Source of the DNA: Lentzea kentuckyensis
Lineage (GTDB): Bacteria; Actinomycetota; Actinomycetes; Mycobacteriales; Pseudonocardiaceae
Reading direction: 5' to 3'
NCBI RefSeq assembly: GCF_002150765.1
Contig: NZ_MUYM01000122.1
Coordinates: forward strand, 1-33,996
Length of the DNA: 33,996 bases
Position numbers and translations under genes: made by a program. This document shows, piece after piece, positions 6,272-13,485 of this stretch (its first letter is position 1; each line of letters starts with the position of its first letter). Below the pieces are notes generated by a model. That model was not told the DNA's origin. It searched no databases and saw only the letters and a list, made by a program, of their open reading frames with translations.

Positions 6272-7495
6272 ATGAGGTCAGTTGACGAGCAGCTCGCTCG
6301 GGTGATCGCGGCCGCGGTGCGGCCCGCGCCCGTGCGGGTGGCGATCTCGGAGTCGCAGGGCCTGCTCTGCGCCGAGGAGGTCGTCGCGGAACGCGCGTTG
6401 CCCGGCTTCGACCAGGCCGCGGTGGACGGCTACGCGGTGCGCAGCGTCGACGTGTCCGGCGCGAACGTGAACCCCGTCCAGCTGCCGGTCGTGGGCGAGA
6501 TCCCGGCCGGCTCCCGGCAGCCGCGCCGGCTCCAGCCAGGCCAGGCGGTGCGGGTCGCGACGGGTGCGCCGCTGCCCACGCTCGCCGACGCCGTCGTGCC
6601 GCTCGGCTACACCGACGGCCACCACGCCAAGGTCACGGTGAACCGCAGTGTGCCGTCCGCCGGGTTCGTCCGCCGCACCGGCGAGGACGTGCAGACGGGC
6701 GACGTCGCGGTTCGCCGCGGCGCGTCCATCGGCGCAGCTCAGGTCGGTCTGCTGGCCGCTGTCGGACGCAACAAGGTGCTCGTCCACCCGCGCCCGCGGG
6801 TGTCGGTGATCTCGCTCGGTGAGGAGCTCGTCGACGTCGACCGCACGCCCGGTCAGGGCCAGGTCTACGACGTGAACTCGTACGCGCTGGCCGCCGCCGC
6901 ACGGGACGCGGGGGCCGAGGTCAGCCGGGTCGGCATCATGTCCGCCGACCCGCGCCGGCTGCGTGAGGTGGTCGAGGGCCGGCTGCTGCTCTCCGAGATC
7001 GTCATCGTCGCCGGTGGCGTCGGCGGCGCGATCGGCGACGAGGTCAAGGCCGCGCTGGCCGACCTCGGCGACATGGACGTCACCCGCATCGCCATGCATC
7101 CCGGCTCGGCGCAGGGCTTCGGCCGCCTCGGCCCGGACGCCGTGCCGACGTTCCTGCTGCCCGCGAACCCGATGAGCGCGCTCGTCGTGTTCGAAGTGCT
7201 GGTCAGGCCCCTGATCAGGGCTGCGCTCGGCAAGAAGAACCCGTACCGCCGCGCCGTGTCGGCCAGGCTGCTGTCACCGCTGCAGTCGACGAAGGGCCGC
7301 CGCGGCTTCCTGCGCGGCCAGCTGCTGCGCGACGCGGACAACGGCGAGTACCTGGTGCAGCCGCTCGGCACGTCCGGGTCGCACCTGCTCGCGTCACTGG
7401 CCGAGGCCAACTGCCTGATCATGGTCGACGAGGACGTCACCGAGGTCTCGGTCGGCGAAGAGGTACTCGTCAGCTTCCTCGCGCAGAGGGGTTGA
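6272..7495 (+). CDS. glp: Gephyrin/MoeA-like molybdotransferase Glp
   Basis: MoeA-family protein of 407 aa. Domains: MoeA N-terminal (ERALPGFDQAAVDGYAVR), molybdopterin-binding MoCF fold (RPRVSVISLGEELVD, then VAGGVGGAIGDEVKAALADL in place of the usual GGxSxGxxD), and a C-terminal domain IV (STKGRRGFLRGQL). In corynebacteria this branch acts in cell division, binding FtsZ and a membrane receptor GlpR. That receptor is encoded here two genes on (9830), which favours the division-linked role over plain Mo insertion. The altered MoCF signature also hints at a non-canonical role. Start ATG 6272 has weak GAGG-like bases upstream. The stop TGA borders the TnpB insertion. Confidence 0.92.
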   Translation: MRSVDEQLARVIAAAVRPAPVRVAISESQGLLCAEEVVAERALPGFDQAAVDGYAVRSVDVSGANVNPVQLPVVGEIPAGSRQPRRLQPGQAVRVATGAPLPTLADAVVPLGYTDGHHAKVTVNRSVPSAGFVRRTGEDVQTGDVAVRRGASIGAAQVGLLAAVGRNKVLVHPRPRVSVISLGEELVDVDRTPGQGQVYDVNSYALAAAARDAGAEVSRVGIMSADPRRLREVVEGRLLLSEIVIVAGGVGGAIGDEVKAALADLGDMDVTRIAMHPGSAQGFGRLGPDAVPTFLLPANPMSALVVFEVLVRPLIRAALGKKNPYRRAVSARLLSPLQSTKGRRGFLRGQLLRDADNGEYLVQPLGTSGSHLLASLAEANCLIMVDEDVTEVSVGEEVLVSFLAQRG

Positions 7496-7556
7496 CTCCT
7501 GTCGGCTGGAACGTGATTGAGCGTGGACATGTGTGGGTGCCTGTGAGTGGCGGACT

Positions 7557-7594
7557 GGTAGCGCGGAGCCGGACTGTCGGTGCCGCGCGTTACC
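7557..7594 (+). other. Left-end hairpin of TnpB element
   Basis: GGTA-GCGCGG (7557-7566) pairs with CCGCGC-GT-TACC (7583-7594) with a 2-nt bulge; an inner CCG/CGG pair lies in the loop. It is 12 bp before the tnpB ATG. Subterminal hairpins of this sort are recognised by TnpA transposases in IS200/IS605 elements. Confidence 0.5.
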
Positions 7595-7605
7595 GTGCTG
7601 GCGAG

Positions 7606-9021
7606 ATGGACACAGTGATCCTGGCGTATCGGTTCGCTCTCGATCCGACTGCGGGGCAACGCACGGCCCTGCAGTCGCATTGTGGCGCGCAGCGCTACGC
7701 CTATAACTGGGGACTGGCTCGTATCAGGGCGAACCTGGATCAGCGTGCCGCTGAGAGGACCTACGACCTTCCAGAGAATCAGCTCGTCGCATCACTTCCG
7801 TGGTCGGCCTACAGCCTGCGCAGGGACTGGAACCAGGCCAAGTACAAGGTTGCGCCGTGGTGGAGTGAGAACTCCAAGGAGGCGTACTCGTCGGGCTTGG
7901 CCAACCTCGCCAACGCACTGACGAACTGGCGGACCTCCCGTGCTGGTGAACGGCGCGGTCCCCAGATTCGATTCCCGAGGTTCAAGGGCAAGCGGTCTGG
8001 ATTGTCGTGCCGGTTCACGACTGGCGCTTTCGGTTTGACCGACTCGGATCGGCGGCATGTGAAGCTGCCGCGCATCGGCACGGTGCGCACGCACGAATCC
8101 ACGCGCAAGCTTGCTCGTCATGTGCAGCGCGGCACGGCCCGGATCCGTTCGGTCACCGTCTCGTACCGATCCGGGCGCTGGTTCTGTTCGTTCTCGGTGG
8201 AGATCACCCGCACCGACCCGGCACCTGTGGGGCGTGGCACGGTGGTCGGTGTCGATCTCGGGGTGAAGTCACTCGCGGTGCTGTCCACTGGGCAGATCAT
8301 CCCCAACCCGAAGCACCTCGAACGGGTACAACGCAAGCTACGCCGCCTGAACCGCCAAGCCGCAAGGCGCGTCGCCCCTGACAAGCGCACCGGGCAGACA
8401 CCTTCGAATCGGTGGCGCAGAAGCCAGGCGCGTGTGGCGAAGCTGAACGCGCGGGTTGTCAGCGCCCGTCGTGACGGGCTGCACAAACTCACCACAGGTC
8501 TCGTCCGGACGTTCGACGTGATCGTGCTGGAAGATCTCCACGTGTCCGGAATGATGCGCAACCGCCGTCTGGCTCGGCACATCTCCGGGGTCGGATTGGG
8601 CGAGTTGCGGCGGCAGGTTGAGTACAAGACAACCTGGAGTGACGTCGGGCTGGTCATCGCAGACCGCTGGTATCCGTCCTCGAAGACCTGCTCGAACTGC
8701 GGCGCGGTGAAAGCCAAACTGCCGCTGCGGGTCCGAGTGTTTCATTGCGGTGAGTGCGGACTTGCGCTTGATCGCGATCTCAACGCCGCCCGCAACCTCG
8801 CCGCACTCGCCGGCGAGGCACCGGGCAGGACGTCCACGGCGAGTTGCGCCGGGACGCTAAACAGGCCCGATGGAAACCCATGTCAGCCCCACGCCGTGTG
8901 GGCAGCGGGTACCGCCACGGGAAGACCCGCACCATCCCGGTGTGGGCCAACGCCGCCACCACAAGGCGACGGCTGCCTGAAGACCGTGAACACACTTGCT
9001 CACACTTCAGGTAACGGTTGA
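7606..9021 (+). CDS. tnpB: TnpB RNA-guided endonuclease
   Basis: TnpB, 471 aa, the transposon-encoded RNA-guided nuclease ancestral to Cas12. N-terminal HTH/wedge region (AYRFALDPTAGQRTAL, YNWGLARI). The RuvC-like core has D217 in GVDLGVKSLAVLS and E309 in VLEDLHVSGM. The zinc ribbon has C362, C365, C381 and C384. The last acid is D391 in LDRDLNAARNLA. All catalytic positions are present, so it may be active. ATG 7606 is chosen because MDTVILAYRF is the family N-terminus; in-frame codons upstream lie in the left end. About 70 residues after the RuvC end are low-complexity and probably overlap the guide-RNA region. The stop TGA overlaps the rimJ ATG. Confidence 0.93.
   Translation: MDTVILAYRFALDPTAGQRTALQSHCGAQRYAYNWGLARIRANLDQRAAERTYDLPENQLVASLPWSAYSLRRDWNQAKYKVAPWWSENSKEAYSSGLANLANALTNWRTSRAGERRGPQIRFPRFKGKRSGLSCRFTTGAFGLTDSDRRHVKLPRIGTVRTHESTRKLARHVQRGTARIRSVTVSYRSGRWFCSFSVEITRTDPAPVGRGTVVGVDLGVKSLAVLSTGQIIPNPKHLERVQRKLRRLNRQAARRVAPDKRTGQTPSNRWRRSQARVAKLNARVVSARRDGLHKLTTGLVRTFDVIVLEDLHVSGMMRNRRLARHISGVGLGELRRQVEYKTTWSDVGLVIADRWYPSSKTCSNCGAVKAKLPLRVRVFHCGECGLALDRDLNAARNLAALAGEAPGRTSTASCAGTLNRPDGNPCQPHAVWAAGTATGRPAPSRCGPTPPPQGDGCLKTVNTLAHTSGNG
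8840..9015 (+). ncRNA. Putative omega (reRNA) guide-RNA scaffold of the TnpB element
   Basis: TnpB proteins use an RNA made from the 3' part of tnpB and the right end, with the guide taken from flanking DNA. Here the stretch from just after the RuvC end to the right-end hairpin fits that place. The guide would then come from the first bases of rimJ (from about 9016-9022 on). The start is a rough estimate from family knowledge. Confidence 0.4.
8976..9011 (+). other. Right-end hairpin of TnpB element
   Basis: CCTGAAG (8976-8982) pairs with CTTCAGG (9005-9011), with an inner GTGA/TCAC pair (8986-8989 and 9000-9003). It overlaps the 3' end of tnpB, 4 bp before the flank repeat. It marks the right end and the expected 3' end of the guide-RNA scaffold. 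Confidence 0.6.
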
Positions 9022-9674
9022 TGAACGCTTTTTCGGACATGGGACGTCACCCCGGCTGGCCGGTCCGGCTGGGGCCCGTCGAGGTGCGCGCGGGAACGGT
9101 GACCCTGCGCGGACCCCGGCTGTTCGACGGCGGCAAGTGGTCCCGGTTGCGCATCCGCGACCGCGACTACCTGGAGCGATGGGAACCCACCGCGCAGGAG
9201 GGCTGGGACGAGCGCAACGCGACGCTCTCCTGGCCCGCGCAGTGGTCGTCGCTGCGCGCCATGGCCCGGCGCGGCAGCACGCTGCCGTTCATGATCCTGG
9301 TCGACGGCGAGGTCGCCGGGCAGATCACCGTCGGCAACATCGTGCGCGGCTCGCTGCTGTCCGCGTGGATCGGCTACTGGGTAGCCGCTGATCGGGCGGG
9401 CGGCGGCGTCGCAACGGCCGCCGTCGCGTTGCTCACCGACCACGCTTTCCGCGACGCTGGTCTGCACCGGCTCGAAGCGACCGTGCGACCGGAGAACGGT
9501 GCCTCGATCCGGGTGCTCACGAAATCCGGGTATCGCGAGGAAGGCCTCTTCAAGCGTTATCTGGATGTTGCCGGACAGTGGCGCGACCACCTCTGCTTCG
9601 CGCTCACGTCCGAAGAGGTCCCGGATGGCCTAGTGCGCCGTTTGGTCGCACGCGGAGAGGCCCGTCTTCCCTGA
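9021..9674 (+). CDS. rimJ: GNAT N-acetyltransferase (RimJ-like)
   Basis: Acetyltransferase of 217 aa resembling ribosomal-protein-alanine N-acetyltransferase; cytoplasmic. The GNAT fold shows LRIRDRDYLERWEP, the acetyl-CoA region IGYWVAADRAGGGVATAAVALLTDHAF (a variant of the Q/RxxGxG/A loop) and LHRLEATVRPENGASIRVLTKSGYREEG. It stands in the conserved order galU-glp-rimJ-glpR. ATG 9021 overlaps the tnpB stop; ATG 9039 (MGRHPGWPVRLG) is a good alternative. The TnpB insertion directly upstream may have changed how it is expressed. The true substrate is not known. Confidence 0.9.
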   Translation: MNAFSDMGRHPGWPVRLGPVEVRAGTVTLRGPRLFDGGKWSRLRIRDRDYLERWEPTAQEGWDERNATLSWPAQWSSLRAMARRGSTLPFMILVDGEVAGQITVGNIVRGSLLSAWIGYWVAADRAGGGVATAAVALLTDHAFRDAGLHRLEATVRPENGASIRVLTKSGYREEGLFKRYLDVAGQWRDHLCFALTSEEVPDGLVRRLVARGEARLP

Positions 9675-9759
9675 CGTTCGCGTCCGTTCGTTCTAATCAC
9701 TTCACCCAAAAGTGGGTGATACACCACACTTTGGTACGCACCGCGCTCGGCGAGCCTCC

Positions 9760-9788
9760 GACACAGGTGTGACTGTTGTGACTAGCGT
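9760..9788 (+). promoter_or_regulatory. Promoter region of glpR with tandem TGTGACT
   Basis: TAGCGT (9783-9788) is a likely -10. Just before it stand two TGTGACT direct repeats (9768-9774 and 9777-9783; the second overlaps the -10 by one base). A GACAC (9760-9764) equals the core motif of the sporulation/division regulator WhiA. The start codon is about 40 bp downstream. A small TCACCC/GGGTGA hairpin at 9702-9719 may end rimJ transcription. Confidence 0.4.
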
Positions 9789-9829
9789 GGTGACAGCACC
9801 ACGCGTGGGCCGGGGGAGGTGAACGGGGA

Positions 9830-10555
9830 ATGCCGAGTTCGCTGATCATCGTTGCGCTGGTCGTGGCGTGGCTGGTGGTCCTCGTCCCCATGATGGCCCG
9901 CAAGCGCCAGGAGAGTGCGCGCAGCGTGGGGGAGGAGTACGACGCCATGCCCGACGCCGAGTACGACGACATCCACGACATCGACGACGACTACTTCGAC
10001 GAGGAGGAGTACGTCGAACGCCCGTTCCGGCGTGGCCGTGGTGGCTACGACCCGGAGAGCGCGGCCCTGGTCGCGCAGGCCAAGTACGCGTTCCGCCGCA
10101 GAGTCGTGGCGTTCCTGCTGGTCGCCGCCGTGGCGTCGGGAATCGTCGCGGGCGTGTTCTACACGAAGCTCTGGTACGGCCACGCCGCGTTCGACCTGCT
10201 GCTCGTGGGCTACCTGACCTACCTGCGCAGGCAGGTGCGGATCGAGGAGGAGATCCGCGCCCGCCGGCTCGCCCGCCTGCAGCAGGTGCGCCGACGCCGT
10301 GCGACGGGCCCGCAGCCGCAGCAGGCCGAGGAAGCTCCGGTCGTTCCGGCTCAGCCGACCAGTTCGCCCGCCGAGATGGCGGAGACCACCGAGGTCGAGG
10401 TGGTCGAGGACAGGCCGGCGCTGCCACCGTTGCCGCGCTACGAGCACCACGTGCGACCAGGCACCATTCCGGTCGATTCCGACGACGAGGACCCGGTCTT
10501 CGTCGAGTTAGAGGGACTGGAGTCGCTGCGGTACCGAGGTGCTGTCGGGGCATAG
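9830..10555 (+). CDS. glpR: Divisome membrane protein SepX/GlpR
   Basis: Membrane protein of 241 aa. TM1 is at residues 4-20 (SLIIVALVVAWLVVLVP) followed by MMARKRQE. A strongly acidic loop follows (about 33-61, EYDD...DDDYFDEEEY). TM2 (92-110) and TM3 (118-132) come next, then a basic helix and a Pro/Glu-rich C-terminus. The N-terminal helix plus arginine-rich patch is the hallmark of the actinobacterial SepX/GlpR family, the membrane receptor of Glp in corynebacteria and a Z-ring factor in Streptomyces. Its partner glp lies at 6272. Ribosome site GGGGGAGGTGA is well placed before ATG 9830. It probably has its own promoter as well as operon read-through. Confidence 0.85.
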   Translation: MPSSLIIVALVVAWLVVLVPMMARKRQESARSVGEEYDAMPDAEYDDIHDIDDDYFDEEEYVERPFRRGRGGYDPESAALVAQAKYAFRRRVVAFLLVAAVASGIVAGVFYTKLWYGHAAFDLLLVGYLTYLRRQVRIEEEIRARRLARLQQVRRRRATGPQPQQAEEAPVVPAQPTSSPAEMAETTEVEVVEDRPALPPLPRYEHHVRPGTIPVDSDDEDPVFVELEGLESLRYRGAVGA

Positions 10556-10588
10556 TGGGGGTGGTGAAAACACCCCCTCCGGCCCTGC

Positions 10589-10594
10589 TATAGT
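10589..10594 (+). promoter_or_regulatory. -10 of tRNA-Ala
   Basis: TATAGT, 18 bp before the mature tRNA. A -35-like GTGAAA lies at 10564-10569. Transcription would start near 10601. Confidence 0.5.
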
Positions 10595-10612
10595 TCTCTC
10601 GTAACACCGCAA

Positions 10613-10685
10613 GGGGCTGTAGCACAGTTGGTAGCGCGTCTCGTTCGCATCGAGAAGGTCAGGGGTTCGATTCCCCTCAGCTCCA
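10613..10685 (+). tRNA. tRNA-Ala (anticodon CGC)
   Basis: A 73-nt cloverleaf. Acceptor GGGGCTG pairs with CAGCTCC, including the G3-U70 pair that marks alanine tRNAs. Anticodon stem TCTCG/CGAGA holds loop TTCGCAT with anticodon CGC (10646-10648), reading GCG. T-arm AGGGGTTCGATTCCCCT. CCA is not encoded (CAG follows). The D-stem has an A12-C23 mismatch where most related tRNAs have a G-C pair. Confidence 0.97.
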
Positions 10686-10694
10686 CAGCAAGTC

Positions 10695-10729
10695 AGAGAC
10701 CGTCCACTTTAGAGTGGGCGGCCTCTTTC
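10695..10729 (+). terminator. Terminator after tRNA-Ala
   Basis: CCGTCCACT (10700-10708) pairs with AGTGGGCGG (10713-10721) around a TTAG loop. An outer AGAG/CTCT extension and a T-rich CTCTTTCCTT tail follow. The gap from here to the next gene (about 210 bp) holds no other feature I can support. Confidence 0.85.
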
Positions 10730-10932
10730 CTTATGGGTAGTTCAACGGCGTCCAGGCGAGTCCCTGGCTGTACACGAAGCGGCGGTGTCGCCGTCACCGA
10801 TATCCGCTGCTCACGCGTGACTCAACGGCCTTCTGTCGGCACGGGGCTCCTCCTCAAACTGTCCGAAGCGGACCCTGTGGAGAGAGTATGGAGATTCCGT
10901 GAAACGCATTCGGTCCCCGCTGAGGAGCCGGA

Positions 10933-10938
10933 TACCGT
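10933..10938 (+). promoter_or_regulatory. -10 for leaderless lipoprotein mRNA
   Basis: TACCGT ends seven bases before the GTG at 10945, the same layout as other leaderless genes in this window. It favours 10945 over the GTG at 10939. Confidence 0.45.
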
Positions 10939-10944
10939 GTGCGC

Positions 10945-11679
10945 GTGAGTAACCATGGGGGATTGAAAGCGGCATTCGTCGTGGCCGCGGCACTCGCCGC
11001 CGTCAGCTGCACGCCAGGAGGGCAGCAGCAGGCCGCGCAGGAGAAGCACTTCGACGTCACGGGCTGGGGAAAGCTGAAGCCCGGCATGTCCAAGCAGGAC
11101 GCGCTCGCCACCGGCGACCTCGCCGCCACGAGCGCGGGCAAGTTCGGCACGTGCGAGGACTACCGGTACCAGGGCGCGCCGGCACTGGACGCCGCGCAAC
11201 TCGCCGCCGAGGACGAGGCCGAGAAGCAGTACGAGGCCGCGCAGAAGGCCGCGGACGAGGCAGAGGCCGCAGTGGGCCCCGCGCCGGGAGCGAACGCCGG
11301 TGCCGCGGAGTTCGCCGCCCACGCGGAGAAGCTCGCCAAGTCGGCCGAGGTTGGGGCCAAGGCGGCGCAGCTGGCGGCGGAGTCCACGCAGCGCATCGCC
11401 AAGCGGGCCGAGGCGCGTGAGGCCAACGGCGGGGTGTTGTTCGCCGGGGACAAGATCCGGATGATCGTGCCGCCGCCGGGCGCCACCGTGGCCAAGGGTG
11501 TGGGCAAGGGGGCGACGGTCGACCAGGTCAAGGCGGCCTACCCGACGCTCGCGCAGCGCGACGACAAGACCTACGACGCGCCGGTGCCCGACCAGCAGGG
11601 TTCGGTGCTGAGCTTCCACTTCGCCGACGGGAAGCTCGTGACGTTCCTGCTGTTCAACGGCGAGAACAAGTGCAGCTGA
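10945..11679 (+). CDS. Predicted lipoprotein with Ala-rich helical insert
   Basis: Secreted, lipid-anchored protein of 244 aa, not recognised beyond that. Signal peptide with lipobox AVSC, acylated Cys at residue 22. After a Gln-rich spacer comes a small module, GWGKLKPGMSKQDALATGDL...FGTCEDYRY. A long Ala/Glu/Lys-rich helix, probably coiled coil (about residues 75-150), follows. A second module then echoes the first (GVGKGATVDQVKAAYPTL...LSFHFADGKLVTFLL) and ends NKCS. The two halves look like a duplicated small alpha/beta unit pushed apart by the helix. Cysteines in FGTC and NKCS could form a disulfide. A terminator follows directly. Confidence 0.8.
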   Translation: MSNHGGLKAAFVVAAALAAVSCTPGGQQQAAQEKHFDVTGWGKLKPGMSKQDALATGDLAATSAGKFGTCEDYRYQGAPALDAAQLAAEDEAEKQYEAAQKAADEAEAAVGPAPGANAGAAEFAAHAEKLAKSAEVGAKAAQLAAESTQRIAKRAEAREANGGVLFAGDKIRMIVPPPGATVAKGVGKGATVDQVKAAYPTLAQRDDKTYDAPVPDQQGSVLSFHFADGKLVTFLLFNGENKCS

Positions 11680-11686
11680 GCTGAAC

Positions 11687-11714
11687 GGGCCGTCCACCGT
11701 AATGTGGGCGGCCC
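11687..11714 (+). terminator. Terminator after lipoprotein gene
   Basis: GGGCCGTCCAC (11687-11697) pairs with GTGGGCGGCCC (11704-11714), 11 bp with one G-U pair and a 6-nt loop. The stem core is the same CCGTCCAC/GTGGGCGG as in the tRNA terminator 1 kb upstream. Confidence 0.75.
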
Positions 11715-11766
11715 GGTCGTCTATATAACGGCCGTAAGCCCGTTCGGCTCCCGAAAGGCTGTGCCC

Positions 11767-12144
11767 ATGAGCGACGCCCCGCAGGACAAAGTGACGGTTC
11801 TGTCCGCTGATGTCCTCGCCCAGATGAAGTCGTTCGCGCTGCACGGCGACGAACGGCTGCAGAACAAGCTGCTGTGGAAATCGCATAACGGTGACACGAT
11901 CGTGGGCCTGATCCAGATGGCACCGGGCGCACGCGACGTCGGGCACAACCACCCGTCGGCGACGCAGCACACGTGGGTCATCAACGGCACGGTGAGCATC
12001 GGTGGCGTTGAGGCGGGCGCGGGCTCTTACGCGTTCGTGCCGCCGGGTGTCGACCACGAGACCGTCGCGGGCGATGAGCCGGTCACGATGTTCTACATCT
12101 ACCAGCCGTTCGCGCCCGAGCACGACCACGATCACGACCACTGA
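11767..12144 (+). CDS. Small single-domain cupin with His/Asp tail
   Basis: Cytoplasmic cupin of 125 aa. Cupin motif 1 appears as GHNHPSATQHTWVINGTVSIGG, motif 2 as PPGVDHETVAGDE. The histidines of GHNH and VDH would bind one metal. The C-terminus EHDHDHDH is an additional potential metal-binding tag. It is related to the ChrR/anti-sigma-type and dioxygenase-like cupins, but the substrate cannot be told. ATG 11767 has GAAAGG upstream. TATATAAC (11722-11729) is a possible -10. Confidence 0.82.
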   Translation: MSDAPQDKVTVLSADVLAQMKSFALHGDERLQNKLLWKSHNGDTIVGLIQMAPGARDVGHNHPSATQHTWVINGTVSIGGVEAGAGSYAFVPPGVDHETVAGDEPVTMFYIYQPFAPEHDHDHDH

Positions 12145-12274
12145 CAGGCCGACCTCAGTTCGGTCCGAAGTGGACCGTTTGGTCGAATGCGTTCTCCTGC
12201 AATGGTTCCATGCTGTGTTGAAGTTGATGCGCGACCCTTGTCAAGGTGACCTGCGTACGGTTCCATCAGCCGCT
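12145..12274 (+). promoter_or_regulatory. Upstream region of GH5 gene with two short palindromes
   Basis: Two perfect odd palindromes, TTCGG-T-CCGAA (near 12157) and CCTTG-T-CAAGG (12236-12246), and a possible -10 TACGGT (12256-12261). They could be operator sites for a sugar-responsive repressor. I do not recognise a known consensus. Confidence 0.3.
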
Positions 12275-13261
12275 GTGATCACAAGGCTGAGTGCCGCGAG
12301 CGTGCTCGCGTTGACGGCGTCGATCCTGGTCGGCACGCAACCCGCCGAGGCCGCCACCGGCCTGCGGGTCAGCGGCTCGCAGGTCGTCGAGGCGAGCGGA
12401 AGTGCCTTCGTCATGCGGGGTGTGAACCATCCGCATGTCTGGTTCCAGGACCAGACACGTGCGTTCGCGGACATCAAGTCGTTCGGCGCCAACACCGTTC
12501 GCGTGGTGCTCGGCACCGGCAAGCGGTGGGGACCGAGTTCGGCGGCTGACGTCGCGAACGTCATCTCGCTGTGCAAGCAGAACCGGTTGATCTGCGTGCT
12601 GGAGGCCCACGACACCACCGGCTACGGCGATCAGATCGGGGCCGCGACGCTGGATCAGGCGGCGAGCTACTGGATCGGCCTTGCCGATGTGCTCAAGGGC
12701 CAGGAGAACTACGTTGTCATCAACCTCGGCAACGAGCCGTTCGGCACCAATCTGCTGGTGAGCCCGGCGTGGACGAACGCGACGAAGAACGCGATCAAGC
12801 GGTTGCGCGGAGCCGGGCTGCAGCACCTGCTGATGGCGGACGCGCCGATGTGGGGCCAGGACTGGCTGAACATCATGCGCAACAACGCCGCTTCGGTGCT
12901 CAACGCCGACCCGCAGCGCAACACGGTGTTCTCCGTCCACATGTACGGCGTGTACAACACGGCGGCGAAGGTCAACGCGTACTTCGACGCGTTCCGCTCG
13001 GCAGGGCTGCCGCTGGTGGTGGGCGAGTTCGGCGACAAGCACAGCGACGGCGACCCGGACGAGGACACGATCATGGCGCAGTCCCAGGCGCGCGGCATCG
13101 GCTACCTCGGCTGGTCGTGGAGCGGCAACGGTGGCGGGGTCGAGTACCTCGACCTGGTCCGCTCGTTCAACCCGGCGGACCTCACCCCGTGGGGTGAGCG
13201 CTTCCTCAACGGCCCCAACGGAGTGCGGCAGACCTCGAAGCAGGCCACCATCTACGGCTGA
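12275..13261 (+). CDS. Secreted GH5 glycoside hydrolase (beta-mannanase-like)
   Basis: Secreted endo-acting glycoside hydrolase of 328 aa. Sec signal peptide (ITRLSAASVLALTASILVG...AEAA) with cleavage near residue 28. A single GH5 (beta/alpha)8 catalytic domain follows, starting GLRVSGSQVVEASG and GVNHPHVWFQD, which points to subfamily GH5_8 mannanases. The acid/base Glu is in VINLGNEPFG; the nucleophile Glu is in LVVGEFGDKH. There is no carbohydrate-binding module or linker, unlike many streptomycete enzymes. Start GTG 12275 gives a compact signal peptide; ATG 12227 would add 16 residues. Mannan is the likely substrate; cellulose is less likely. Confidence 0.88.
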   Translation: MITRLSAASVLALTASILVGTQPAEAATGLRVSGSQVVEASGSAFVMRGVNHPHVWFQDQTRAFADIKSFGANTVRVVLGTGKRWGPSSAADVANVISLCKQNRLICVLEAHDTTGYGDQIGAATLDQAASYWIGLADVLKGQENYVVINLGNEPFGTNLLVSPAWTNATKNAIKRLRGAGLQHLLMADAPMWGQDWLNIMRNNAASVLNADPQRNTVFSVHMYGVYNTAAKVNAYFDAFRSAGLPLVVGEFGDKHSDGDPDEDTIMAQSQARGIGYLGWSWSGNGGGVEYLDLVRSFNPADLTPWGERFLNGPNGVRQTSKQATIYG

Positions 13262-13485
13262 CGTCATCCGCGGGAACACCGCCGACTGACTGGATCACGG
13301 GGGTCACCCGGCTGACGTTTCGGGGTCGATCGGTGATCTCCCTTAGTCCCGAGGTCTGACACCGGATCCGACCGGGGTCCGATGTGCGAGCTCTGTCCGT
13401 TGCGGTGAACTGGTTGGCAGGTAGGCGTTGTCTCGATGACAGCCCTCCTTCGTCGAACCAATTCGTCGTCCTGCTGGGAGAGCCC

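Larger units (their letters stand above)
7496..9021 (+). mobile_element. IS605/IS1341-like TnpB-only element
   Basis: About 1.5 kb inserted between the glp stop and the rimJ start. It holds one gene, tnpB, with no tnpA. Hairpins stand at both ends (7557-7594 and 8976-9011). The six bases GGTTGA occur at both borders (7490-7495 and 9016-9021). Collapsing them restores a TGATG glp-stop/rimJ-start overlap, a likely empty site. Borders are inferred from this reconstruction and could be off by a few bases. There are no terminal inverted repeats, as expected for the family. Confidence 0.75.

Noticed and set aside
10628..10948. Protein-coding frame over tRNA-Ala
   Set aside because: It overlaps the tRNA and its terminator and has no ribosome site.
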